A stretch of 64,000 bases of DNA from Mycobacteriales bacterium (GTDB taxonomy: Bacteria; Actinomycetota; Actinomycetes; Mycobacteriales; SCTD01). The notes under the pieces were generated by a model that had not been told where the DNA came from, did no database searches, and saw only the letters and a list, made by a program, of their open reading frames with translations. Below, in pieces: positions 43,131 to 51,645 of this stretch (its first letter is position 1; every line of letters begins with the position of its first letter). The stretch spans positions 56,020 through 120,019 of the forward strand of contig JAUYQP010000046.1 of NCBI GenBank assembly GCA_030697205.1, written 5' to 3'. A program made the translations under genes and the position numbers.

Positions 43131-43631
43131 TCAGCTGCGTTCGGCGAGCAAGCTGGCGAGTAGAGCCCCCTCCTGCTGCATGATGCGCTCCACCAGCGGC
43201 GCGAGGAAGGCTTCGGCCTTCCCTCCGATCAGGGGCACGCCCACCTGTGCTTCACCGTCGAGCCGCAGCTCACTGCCCTCGGCTGCGGGAACCAGCCGCC
43301 CTCGGCCGGACACCGACCCGGGGGCGCCGTCGAAGCCGAGCGACCACACCACGAGGAAGCCGCCGTCGCCGTCCGGTGTCCAGCACTCCCGCTGATTCGC
43401 TCGGCCGTCGGCTGGCACGAAACGACGGAACAGGCTCGGCACGTCCGCGGGGATGTCGCGCAGCAGCACCAGCTCGACCCCGCCGCCGTCGAGGGGCGCG
43501 CGGTGCTCCAGCAAGCTTCCGTCCTGCAGTTGGGACGACTTCTCGGCGACCCAGTCCGCGGACGTTCGTACGTCGTAGGCAGCAGCGGCGTCGGTGGGCA
43601 GCAAGGTCGTACTGCTGAGCTTCTTGCTCAT
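43131..43631 (-). CDS. DUF2505-like protein
   Basis: ATG 43631 with AGGAG (about 7 bp upstream) gives 166 residues; upstream in-frame sequence is unlikely protein. The pattern TTLLPTDAAAAYDVRTSADWV at the start and the later SGRGRLVPAAEGSELRLDGE strand pair suggest the START-like DUF2505 fold, a hydrophobic-ligand-binding type. A ligand-related role next to lipid-oxidation genes would fit. The family call is from memory. Confidence 0.65.
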   Translation of the reverse strand: MSKKLSSTTLLPTDAAAAYDVRTSADWVAEKSSQLQDGSLLEHRAPLDGGGVELVLLRDIPADVPSLFRRFVPADGRANQRECWTPDGDGGFLVVWSLGFDGAPGSVSGRGRLVPAAEGSELRLDGEAQVGVPLIGGKAEAFLAPLVERIMQQEGALLASLLAERS

Positions 43632-44146
43632 TGTGCTCCTGGAGGTCCTTGGGGAGGTGCGGGTGCGCGGGCGGGGAGAACCGGAGCAGGCCACAGGCGG
43701 ATGCGGCCAGCAGCCGTCCGCGGCCTGCGCATGCGCCGCCCACGGCTCCGGTTGTCCGTGTCGGGGTGACGCATGTCGCGCCCATCCACACGACGGCTGC
43801 ACGGCTGACGGCGGTATCGTACGGCGATCAACGTCACATCTGCAAGCGTTACATACGCACCCATGGCGATCAGGCGACGGGTCGAGCGTGTCGGCGCGAG
43901 GCGCTGCACCTGCCTGGTCGAGCGGCCACTGCCCGTCGTTCTGGAGGGTCGTCACTCCTGCTGACCGGGCCTGGCACGGGGATCTCGCCAACCAAATCCG
44001 GGCAGGCGAAGAGCATGTGGCCGATGTGAGGATCCGGTCAGCTCACTGGCCCTGGCCACGGCGCTGGTTCGCCGCACGGCCGGGCAACCAATCTGCCGGT
44101 GGGCTGCTGCGCAGCCCTCGGGCCGCCGAAGCGCTGGTCATCATGG

Positions 44147-44440
44147 CGGCCGCTCTACCTCTTGGGCGGCGCCCTGCTCTCCTGCGGCGTCGCGATCGGG
44201 CTGACGGTCCTGGCACGGCAGGGCCTGCTCGGGGAGCAGGTCGACTGGACCGTCCCCGTGCTGGAGTTCGTGCTGCTTGTGGCCGCCGGGGTCGACGACA
44301 CCATCCTGCTGATCTCCCGGATCCGGAGGACGTCCCTCGGCGGACCACCGCCGGCATCGCCCGCGAGGTCTGTCATCCGCGCTACGGGCGTCATCTTCGC
44401 GGGCGGCCTCGTCGCCAAGCTGTCTGCGTCTCCCGCCGCG
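44147..44440 (+). pseudogene. Remnant of an MMPL/RND-type transporter
   Basis: The frame reads membrane-type sequence with clear MMPL signature: WTVPVLEFVLLVAAGVDDTI, then LLISRIRR, then RATGVIFAGGL. MMPL family members have this VDYxIxLxxR motif in their transport domain. Only about 100 residues survive without a start or the rest of the transporter, so it is a decayed fragment. The rest of 43632-44592 shows no gene. Confidence 0.55.
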
Positions 44441-44592
44441 CTGGCTCACACCGGCTTCGCCTTCCACCGGCGATCTGCCCGGGGTCAGCGGGGCGAGCGG
44501 TTCAGGAGAAGAGGCGCATCGTCTTTTGACGTGACATAAAGCGGTGATACGTGGTTCACTGTCGGGAACAGCATCTGCCCTGAGGAGCGCTC

Positions 44593-46104
44593 GTGTCGGA
44601 ACCCGTCCGTTCAGCCCTGCCTGCGCAGGTCCGCGTCGCCATCATCGGCAGCGGCTTCGCCGGGATCGCCTTGGCCGTGCGGCTCAAGCAGGCCGGCGAG
44701 CACGACTTCGTCGTCCTGGAGCGCGCGGGCGACGTGGGAGGCACCTGGCGTGACAACACCTACCCGGGGTGCGCCTGCGACGTCCCGTCGAACCTGTACT
44801 CCTTCTCCTTCGCCCCGAACCCGAACTGGAGCCGGGCCTTCTCGCCGCAAGCCGAGATCCACGACTACATCCGGCGGACAGCGCACGAGTTCGGCGTCTT
44901 CCCCCACATCGTCTTCCACGCCGAGGTGACCGAGGCGACCTGGCTCGACGAGCAGCAGCGGTGGGAGATCGTGACCCCCGCTGGCACGGTGCAGGCCTCG
45001 GTTCTCGTCTCGGGTGCCGGGCCGCTGAGCGAGCCTGCCTACCCGGACCTGCCCGGCTTGGACACCTTCGCCGGCACCAGCTTCCACAGCGCCACGTGGA
45101 ACCACGACCACGACCTCACCGGCGAGCGGGTGGCTGTCATCGGTACCGGTGCCTCCGCCGTGCAGTTCCTGCCGCACGTCCAGCGGGCCGCGGCGCAGGT
45201 GCACCTGTTCCAGCGGACACCACCCTGGATCCTGCCCCGGCCGGACCGGCCGATCCCGCGCGTCCAGCAGCGCCTCTACTCCGCCCTGCCCCTGCTGCAG
45301 AAGGCCGTCCGGACCGGCGTGTACTGGCGCCAGGAGGCCATGCTCCCCGGCCTGGTCCACAAGCCGGAGCTCATGAAGGGCGTCGAGAAGATCGCCCGGG
45401 CGCACCTGCGGTGGAAGGTCAAGGATCCCGAGCTGCGGGCCAAGCTCACGCCGGACTACCAGATCGGCTGCAAGCGCATCCTGATCGCCAACGGCTACTA
45501 CCCGGCACTCACCCAGCCCAACGTCGAGGTCCTCACCGACCGCGTCGCCCGGGTCACGCCGACCGGGGTCGTCACGGCGGACGGTCAGGCACGCGACGTC
45601 GACACGATCATCTTCGGTACCGGCTTCCACGTCACCGACACCGCCATCGCCGAGCGGGTCCGCGGCGTGCACGGCGAGACCTTGGCCGAGCGGTGGAAGG
45701 GCAGCCCGCAGGCCTACCTGGGCACCAGCGTGGCCGGCTTCCCCAACCTGTTCCTGCTGGTCGGGCCGAACACCGGCCCCGGCCACACCTCGGTGATCTT
45801 CTACATCGAGTCGCAGGTGGCGATGATCCTCGACGCCCTCAGGGTCATGGCTCAGGAAGGGCTCTCCTCCCTCGACGTGACCCAGGATGCGCAGGACGCC
45901 TTCAACGAGGACGTTCAGCGACGGATGCAGGGGACCGTGTGGACCAGCGGCGGCTGCGGGTCCTGGTACCTGGACGAGACCGGTCGCAACACCACGCTCT
46001 GGCCGGGTTTCAGCTTCCAGCTCCGGCAGGCCACCCGCCGGCTCGACCGGTCGGCGTACCTCGCGCGTCGGGCCGACCGGGACCTCGCCAGCCTGGCGTC
46101 GTGA
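44593..46104 (+). CDS. Baeyer-Villiger-type flavin monooxygenase
   Basis: The protein has 503 residues and a GTG start. FAD motif GSGFAG (19-24), the BVMO-type fingerprint FAGTSFHSATWNHD (about 159-172), NADPH motif GTGASA (about 183) and a C-terminal GPNTGPGH block are present. BVMOs insert oxygen next to ketones, giving esters or lactones, as in steroid and cyclic-ketone degradation. It is followed by an overlapping ABC1-type gene. Confidence 0.9.
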   Translation: MSEPVRSALPAQVRVAIIGSGFAGIALAVRLKQAGEHDFVVLERAGDVGGTWRDNTYPGCACDVPSNLYSFSFAPNPNWSRAFSPQAEIHDYIRRTAHEFGVFPHIVFHAEVTEATWLDEQQRWEIVTPAGTVQASVLVSGAGPLSEPAYPDLPGLDTFAGTSFHSATWNHDHDLTGERVAVIGTGASAVQFLPHVQRAAAQVHLFQRTPPWILPRPDRPIPRVQQRLYSALPLLQKAVRTGVYWRQEAMLPGLVHKPELMKGVEKIARAHLRWKVKDPELRAKLTPDYQIGCKRILIANGYYPALTQPNVEVLTDRVARVTPTGVVTADGQARDVDTIIFGTGFHVTDTAIAERVRGVHGETLAERWKGSPQAYLGTSVAGFPNLFLLVGPNTGPGHTSVIFYIESQVAMILDALRVMAQEGLSSLDVTQDAQDAFNEDVQRRMQGTVWTSGGCGSWYLDETGRNTTLWPGFSFQLRQATRRLDRSAYLARRADRDLASLAS

Positions 46105-47477
46105 CGGTGGGCATCGTGCCGGTCGGATCCGGCGAGCCGCAGCTCACCGAGCTGCGTCGCAAGACCGGGCTGGGGCGCCAGGAACTGGCTCGGGGAGCCG
46201 TGACGGCCAGGATCCTGGGCCGGCACGGACTGCGGCTGCTCGTCGAGCGTGCCCCGGACCAGACCGTCTCCGCGCGGGCGGCTGCGGAGCTCCGGGAGGC
46301 CTTCACCGAGCTCGGCCCGACCTACGTCAAGCTCGCCCAGCTCGTCGCCTCGAGTCCCGGTCTGTTCCCGCAGGTGCTGGCCGAGGAGCTGCGAGGGCTG
46401 CTGGACAACGCCCCGCCCGTCCCGTTGACACAGGTGCGCTCCGTCCTGCTCGCCGAGCTCGGCGCCCAGCCCGAAGAGCTCTTCGCGTCCTTCGACCCCG
46501 AGCCCCTGGCCGCCGCGTCGATCGCGCAGGTGCATGCCGCAACGTTGCCAGACGGCCGCGACGTCGTCGTCAAGATCCAACGACCCGACATCCGTGACCG
46601 CATCGACGCCGACCTGCAGCTGCTCACCCAGGCCGCGCGTCTGCTCTCGCGCACCTCGCTGGCCCGCTTCGCGGACACCCCCGGCATGGTCGACGACGCT
46701 GCGGCGACGCTGCTCGGCGAGCTGAACTTCATGCGCGAGGCCCGCAGCATGGAGCACTTCGGCCGACTGCTGTCCGCGGACGCCGCGTCCTGCGGCGTGC
46801 GGGTCCCCGCCGTGGAGTGGCCGCTGACCACCGCCCGGGTCCTGACGATGGAGCGCATCCGGGGCACCGTCGTCGACGACCTCCGGCTGGCCGACACCCA
46901 CGACGTCGTGGAGCTGCTGCGCCGCGGCGTCGGCGCCTGGCTGCGCGAGCTGCTGCGATCGGGCTTCTTCCACGCCGACGTGCACGCCGGCAACCTCATG
47001 GTGGACGTTGACGGCGACGTCGTCTTCCTGGACTTCGGCGCAGTAGGGCAGCTGTCGTCCGCCGCACGCGCGGGACTGCGCGACACGCTGCCCGCCCTGC
47101 TCTTCAGGTCCGACTACGACAGCGCCGCACGCCTGCTCGGTGAGCTCACCGGCGACACCGCGCTGCCCTTCGAGGCCATCGCCGCGGATCTGGCCAGCAC
47201 GATCGCACCGCAACTGGCGGAGCCGTGTCCGTCGTACGGGCAGCTGCTGATCAGTGTCCTTCGGGTCGGCGCCCGGCACGGCGCTGCGGCTCCTCGTGAC
47301 CTCGTCCTGGTCGGCAAGCAGCTGCTGTACTTCGAGCGGTACGTACGGCTGCTGGCCCCCGACTGGTCCCTGCTCACCGACCCGCTTCTCGCGGACGTGC
47401 TGCTGCCGTCCGACCCTCAGACCCCCGCTGCCGTCCCGGCCGTCGGACCCGCACCCCTCACCCAGGAGAGCCCATGA
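46101..47477 (+). CDS. ABC1/UbiB-family kinase-like protein
   Basis: The protein has 458 residues, and its GTG start overlaps the BVMO stop. The ABC1 motifs are GPTYVKLAQ (about 72-80; the family normally has KxGQ, here KLAQ), AAASIAQVHAA (about 137), FHADVHAGNLMV and FLDFGAVG (about 289-314). These proteins support lipid or quinone metabolism in membranes. The missing Gly in KxGQ is unusual. It is co-transcribed with the BVMO and SDR. Confidence 0.8.
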   Translation: MTVGIVPVGSGEPQLTELRRKTGLGRQELARGAVTARILGRHGLRLLVERAPDQTVSARAAAELREAFTELGPTYVKLAQLVASSPGLFPQVLAEELRGLLDNAPPVPLTQVRSVLLAELGAQPEELFASFDPEPLAAASIAQVHAATLPDGRDVVVKIQRPDIRDRIDADLQLLTQAARLLSRTSLARFADTPGMVDDAAATLLGELNFMREARSMEHFGRLLSADAASCGVRVPAVEWPLTTARVLTMERIRGTVVDDLRLADTHDVVELLRRGVGAWLRELLRSGFFHADVHAGNLMVDVDGDVVFLDFGAVGQLSSAARAGLRDTLPALLFRSDYDSAARLLGELTGDTALPFEAIAADLASTIAPQLAEPCPSYGQLLISVLRVGARHGAAAPRDLVLVGKQLLYFERYVRLLAPDWSLLTDPLLADVLLPSDPQTPAAVPAVGPAPLTQESP

Positions 47478-48304
47478 ACCGCACGGTCGTCATCACCGGA
47501 GGAGCGTCCGGGATCGGAGCCGCACTCGGACGCGCGCTGGTGCGCAGGGGCGACACCGTGATCGTCGCCGACATCGACAGCGAGGGTGCGGACCTGCAGG
47601 CCAAGCTGCTGGGCGAGCTGGGGCCGGGCCGGGCCTGGTCGGCAGCAGTCGACGTCCGGGACGCCGCGGCGGTCCAGTCCCTGGTCGACGACGTCGTCGC
47701 GCGCGAGGGTCGGCTGGACGTCATGGTGAACAACGCCGGCATCGGCGTCGGCGGCGAGATGCACGAGCTGTCGCTGGCGCATTGGGACCGAGCCATCGAC
47801 GTCAACCTCCGCGGCGTGGTGCACGGTGTGGTCGCCGCGTACCCGGTGATGGTCCGCCAGGGCCAGGGGCACATCGTGAACACCGCCTCGCTGGCCGGTC
47901 TGGTCGCCCCGCCGCTGCTGGCGCCGTACGCGATGACCAAGCACGCCGTCGTCGGGCTGTCGCTGTCCCTGCGCCCGGAGGCCGCCGTCAAGGGCATCAA
48001 GGTCACGGCCATCTGCCCGGGTTTCACCGACACGCCCATCCTGGACAAGGCCGGTCCTGACGACCTGCCCAAGCCGGCCCTGGCCAGCCGCAGCCGGGAG
48101 ATGGCCGACAAGATGAAGCGCTACATCTACGACGTCGACATGCTGGCCGCCGACATCGTGCGCGGGATGGACCGCAACAAGGCGCTCGTCGTCGCTCCCC
48201 GCAGCGCCCGGGTGGCCTGGCGCGGCTCGCGGCTGAGCCCGTCGGTGGTGGGGGCCGTGGGCAGGGTGCAGATGCGGTACGTCCGCAAGCTGTCCGCCCG
48301 CTGA
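47474..48304 (+). CDS. Short-chain dehydrogenase/reductase
   Basis: The protein has 276 residues. TGGASGIG at residues 8-15, NNAG, and the catalytic pair Tyr152 and Lys156 (YAMTK), with Ser about 139 (SLAG), define a classical SDR. It overlaps the ABC1 gene. In this setting it probably oxidises or reduces a hydroxyl/keto group of the substrate attacked by the BVMO. The substrate is not evident. Confidence 0.88.
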   Translation: MNRTVVITGGASGIGAALGRALVRRGDTVIVADIDSEGADLQAKLLGELGPGRAWSAAVDVRDAAAVQSLVDDVVAREGRLDVMVNNAGIGVGGEMHELSLAHWDRAIDVNLRGVVHGVVAAYPVMVRQGQGHIVNTASLAGLVAPPLLAPYAMTKHAVVGLSLSLRPEAAVKGIKVTAICPGFTDTPILDKAGPDDLPKPALASRSREMADKMKRYIYDVDMLAADIVRGMDRNKALVVAPRSARVAWRGSRLSPSVVGAVGRVQMRYVRKLSAR

Positions 48305-48305
48305 C

Positions 48306-48332
48306 CTGACCGACCGGGGGACGGTCGGTCAG
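48306..48332. terminator. Bidirectional terminator hairpin
   Basis: Perfect 11-bp arms (48306-48316 with 48322-48332) enclose a GGGGA loop between the SDR (plus) and MerR (minus) stops. It overlaps the MerR stop codon and fits a shared terminator for converging operons. Confidence 0.6.
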
Positions 48333-49111
48333 GAGGCCGGCCTGCCGAGCAGCCGGTCCAGCGCGTCCTGCGCCCCCGCGCCGAGCTCCTGGCCCAGTGC
48401 TTCGCTGACCGACTGGCTCATCGCCCGCTGGAACGCGCTGAGGAACGCTTGCATCGCCAACGGCTGAAGTCGGCGGTGCACCGAGGTGATCCGCTCCCAG
48501 TCCGTCTCCGGCATCCCGTCCGCGACGAACTCACGCCACACGCTGTCGCGGAACAGCGCGACGAAGCACTCCGCCACCTCGTGCGCGGAGTCCGCCACGA
48601 GCCGACCGGTGGACAGCACCCCGGGTAGCGGGATCCCTGCCGCGACCGCCTCGGCGCCCGCAGCGAGCAGTCCCGGGCTGAGCACGCGCACCATGCCGTC
48701 GGGCGTCGTCTCGGCGGCGCCGAGGTCGATGAGCGCCTGCAGGTCCTCCACCGAGGAGTCGGGTCCGAACAGCGCCACCAGGTCATCCTGGGCGTGCACC
48801 GTCGCCACCTCGGTGCCCCAGGGCGCGAGCAGTCCGCGGATGATCCCGAGCATCGCCTCGCCGGCGTCGGCCGGGACGCCGGCCAGGATCCGCTCGATGC
48901 TGGTGAGCGTGAAGCCGGCCTCCTGCATGTCGCGGATGAAGTTCAGCCGGGCGACATGGTGCGGACCGTAGTAGCCGGTACGCCCACGCAGCGTGGGCGG
49001 CGGAAGAAGCCCTCGGGAGGCGTGCGACCGCAGGGTCCGCACCGTCATGCCCGTCTGCAGGGCCAGGGCATCCACCGTCAGCAGCTGCTCGGGTTCCACC
49101 ACAGATGTCAT
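48329..49111 (-). CDS. MerR-family regulator
   Basis: The protein has 260 residues. The N-terminal MerR HTH is LTVDALALQTGMTVRTLRSH with the GYYGPHHVARL wing; the C-terminal about 170 residues are helical with a TipAS-like size but no recognised ligand motif. It is 46 bp downstream of the last Mce-associated gene on the same strand, so it may be the last gene of the mce operon or its local regulator. Confidence 0.85.
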   Translation of the reverse strand: MTSVVEPEQLLTVDALALQTGMTVRTLRSHASRGLLPPPTLRGRTGYYGPHHVARLNFIRDMQEAGFTLTSIERILAGVPADAGEAMLGIIRGLLAPWGTEVATVHAQDDLVALFGPDSSVEDLQALIDLGAAETTPDGMVRVLSPGLLAAGAEAVAAGIPLPGVLSTGRLVADSAHEVAECFVALFRDSVWREFVADGMPETDWERITSVHRRLQPLAMQAFLSAFQRAMSQSVSEALGQELGAGAQDALDRLLGRPAS

Positions 49112-49157
49112 CCTAACCGTTCCCGACGCCGCGCCGCGGTCGCCCCGCCGGTACCGG

Positions 49158-49742
49158 TCACAGCGGTTCGATGGCGGCGATGCGCCAGCCCCCGTCCGTC
49201 CTGACCACCCGCATGCGCACCCGGCTCTGGTCGATCCTCGGTGCCGGCAGCTCCGTCGTGCTGGTGGTCTGGTTGACGAACAGCAGGACCTGCACGCTGC
49301 GACGACCCGCCTCCTCCACGCTCGAGGCCAGCACCTGGGCCGTCACGACTGCCTTGTACGTCGTCGCCGTCGGGCGGATGGTCTTCTCACTGAGTTCGTC
49401 GTACTCGGCGGCGAACGCCAGGGTGAGGTGCCCGCGCGCCGCGGCGAAGTCCTGGTCCAGCCGGCTGTGGTCGTAGCCGAGCACGGCCGGCGCGGCGTCG
49501 ATCGCCTTCTGCAGCGCGTCGGCGCGCGCCGCCGTCAGCTCGCGCTGCTCGCGCAGCTGCTGTCCGACGATCCCGGCACCGGCGAGCAGGACCAGGCCCA
49601 CGGCGAGGGCGAGCAGCAGCCGTCCGCGGGAACGACGACCCTGCCGGGGGGCGGCCGGCGACCGATCGCTCGCTGCCTCCGGGACCAGGTCCTCGGCCGC
49701 ACCGGGCGCCCCCCCGTCGGGGGGGGTGGTCGGCGTGCTCAT
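49158..49742 (-). CDS. Mce-associated membrane protein
   Basis: ATG 49742 overlaps the upstream gene stop. The protein has 194 residues: a Pro-rich cytoplasmic N-terminus, one membrane helix (about 41-60) and an external domain with DFAAARGHLTLAFAAEYDEL, the usual Mas/Mce-associated pattern. Such proteins follow mceF and stabilise or assist the Mce complex. Confidence 0.8.
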   Translation of the reverse strand: MSTPTTPPDGGAPGAAEDLVPEAASDRSPAAPRQGRRSRGRLLLALAVGLVLLAGAGIVGQQLREQRELTAARADALQKAIDAAPAVLGYDHSRLDQDFAAARGHLTLAFAAEYDELSEKTIRPTATTYKAVVTAQVLASSVEEAGRRSVQVLLFVNQTTSTTELPAPRIDQSRVRMRVVRTDGGWRIAAIEPL

Positions 49743-50233
49743 ACGACCGGCGTGATGGCGTCGACCAGCCAGCGGTCGTCGAGCCGGCGCAGCTCGACCC
49801 GCAGCCGGAAGCGCTGCGACGCACCCTTCGGGAAGTCGACGTTGGTGACCACCGCGTCGGCGGCGACCAGCACGCTGGCCCGGGCCGCGTCGTCCTCCCA
49901 ACGCTCCATGCCGGCGGCGAGCACGGTGCCCTTGGCCGAGGCCTGCTTGCTCGCGATGAGCGGCCGGAGCTGCTCGCCGGCCTCCGTGAACTGCTCGCGG
50001 AAGCGCGGTGTGGCCAGCGTCAGGACGGCGGCGAAGCTGGCGTCGAGGTCCGCCTTGTCGTAGCTGGTGAACGCCGTCGCCGCCCGGCGGGCAGCGGACA
50101 GCGCGGCATCCCGGCTCTCCTGCTCGTGGTCGGCCCGGCGCAGGTGCAGCAAGCCGACAGCGGTGCCCGCCACCAGGGCGAGCACCGCCACGACAGCCAG
50201 CCCGCTGCGGGTGCGGCGGCCCACCCCGGTCAC
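49739..50233 (-). CDS. Mce-associated membrane protein
   Basis: GTG 50233 overlaps the mceF stop and is preferred to an upstream in-frame start at 50281. The protein has 164 residues with an N-terminal membrane helix and an external NTF2-like/Mas domain (DLDASFAAVLTLATPRFREQF). It is paralogous in layout to the next gene downstream, as usual in mce operons. Confidence 0.8.
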   Translation of the reverse strand: MTGVGRRTRSGLAVVAVLALVAGTAVGLLHLRRADHEQESRDAALSAARRAATAFTSYDKADLDASFAAVLTLATPRFREQFTEAGEQLRPLIASKQASAKGTVLAAGMERWEDDAARASVLVAADAVVTNVDFPKGASQRFRLRVELRRLDDRWLVDAITPVV

Positions 50234-51645
50234 GCCGGTGCTCCTGCCGGCAGCATCGGCGCGAGCAGCAGCCACTTCCACGCCTCGCTGCCGAAGCGGG
50301 CCTGCTGCCCACCGTCGCCGCCCATCACGGCGACAGGTCCGGCGGCCGTGCTGACCACCCGCGTCCCGGCGTCGTAGGACGCCGGCTGGGCCCGCGGCCC
50401 GGCGCCGGCGGAGGGCGCGGCCGAGCTGTCCTTCTCGTACGACTGCGGGGGCACGGCGTCCGGCCCGGGACGACCACGCCGCGGGTTGTCCACCTTCTGA
50501 CGCGCCGCGTCGTAGGTGTCGCCCGGCAGCTTGTCGACGTTCTGCGAGCCGCGAACCGCCGTCCGACTGCCCGGCTCCTCGGCGCAGTAGCCGTTGAGGT
50601 TGGCGCGCTTGTCCGGGTTGCCGAGCTCGGGGACCGGCTTGGCCTGCGGAGACTTCACGGTGTCGGCGTAGCCCTTGGAGGTGCAGACGCCCGAGGAGTA
50701 GTCCAGGATCAGGTTGAAGTGGACGTACCCGTCACCCTGCACCACGTTGAAGGTGTTCTGGATCAGCCGCGGGAAGGCGACCAGGAAGGTCCGCACCCCG
50801 GGGAGTCTGGCCTGCACGATGTCGCCGACCGTCACCAGGTCCTGCATCAGCAGGGGCAGCTGCTGGTCGTTGTCCGCCAGCAGCTGGTCCACGGCGGGGA
50901 GCGTCTTCTCGGCCTCGGTCAGCAGTCGGCGGACGTCTGCGTCGGAGCCGGCGACGGTACCGGTGAGTGCCTTGAGGTCGGCGCTGTAGCTGAGCAGCGC
51001 GTCGGAGGTGTCCCGCTGCGTCTGCAGCACCGTCCGACCGTCGCGGAGCAGCGTGCGGGTCTCGGGCAGCACCGCGGTGAGCGTGGCCGTCAGGCTCTGG
51101 GTCCGGTCGAGAATGGCCTGCAGCTCAGGTCCGGTTCCGCCGAAGGCCGTGCCCAGCTCGGAGACCAGGGTCTGCAGGCTGGGCTGGTCCACCGACCGGG
51201 TCAGCCGCTGGACCTCGAGCAGCACCTCCTCCAGCCGTGGGGGGACCTGGGTCCTTTCGGCCGGGATCACCGATCCGTCCTGAAGGAAGGGCGGCTCCGC
51301 GCTGTCCGGCTGCAGATCGACGAACTGCTCGCCGATCGCGGAGCGGTTGCTGATGACAGCGGTGACGTCGGCGGGGATTCGTCGGCCGTTCTCGATGGCC
51401 AGGTCCACGGCCATCCCGTCCGGCAGCAGCCGCAGGGCGCGCACCCGCCCGACGGCCTGACCGCGCTGGGTGACCTCGGCGTTCTCGAAGATGCCGCCGG
51501 AGTGCGGCATCGTCAGCGTCACGATGTACGGCTTGTTCCACAGTCGCTGGTCCAGTCCGACGTACTGGCTGCCCACGACGGTGGCGGCCCCTGCGGCCAG
51601 GACCAGGAAGGCGCCGAGGCGCAGCCGGGACGAGGTGGTGATCAT
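50230..51645 (-). CDS. mceF: MceF-like lipid-transport protein
   Basis: ATG 51645 overlaps the mceE stop, giving 471 residues. It has an N-terminal membrane helix, then an Mce domain (NAEVTQRGQAVGRVRALRLL), a long helical region and a Pro-rich C-terminal tail. It is the last of six Mce proteins and has the long C-terminal extension usual for MceF. It would be part of the periplasmic/cell-wall channel for lipid import. Confidence 0.88.
   Translation of the reverse strand: MITTSSRLRLGAFLVLAAGAATVVGSQYVGLDQRLWNKPYIVTLTMPHSGGIFENAEVTQRGQAVGRVRALRLLPDGMAVDLAIENGRRIPADVTAVISNRSAIGEQFVDLQPDSAEPPFLQDGSVIPAERTQVPPRLEEVLLEVQRLTRSVDQPSLQTLVSELGTAFGGTGPELQAILDRTQSLTATLTAVLPETRTLLRDGRTVLQTQRDTSDALLSYSADLKALTGTVAGSDADVRRLLTEAEKTLPAVDQLLADNDQQLPLLMQDLVTVGDIVQARLPGVRTFLVAFPRLIQNTFNVVQGDGYVHFNLILDYSSGVCTSKGYADTVKSPQAKPVPELGNPDKRANLNGYCAEEPGSRTAVRGSQNVDKLPGDTYDAARQKVDNPRRGRPGPDAVPPQSYEKDSSAAPSAGAGPRAQPASYDAGTRVVSTAAGPVAVMGGDGGQQARFGSEAWKWLLLAPMLPAGAPA

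Noticed and set aside
44769..47477. 902-codon plus-strand frame across the BVMO
   Set aside because: Its first part is a shifted frame of the BVMO gene; only the part from 46101 is the ABC1-family gene.
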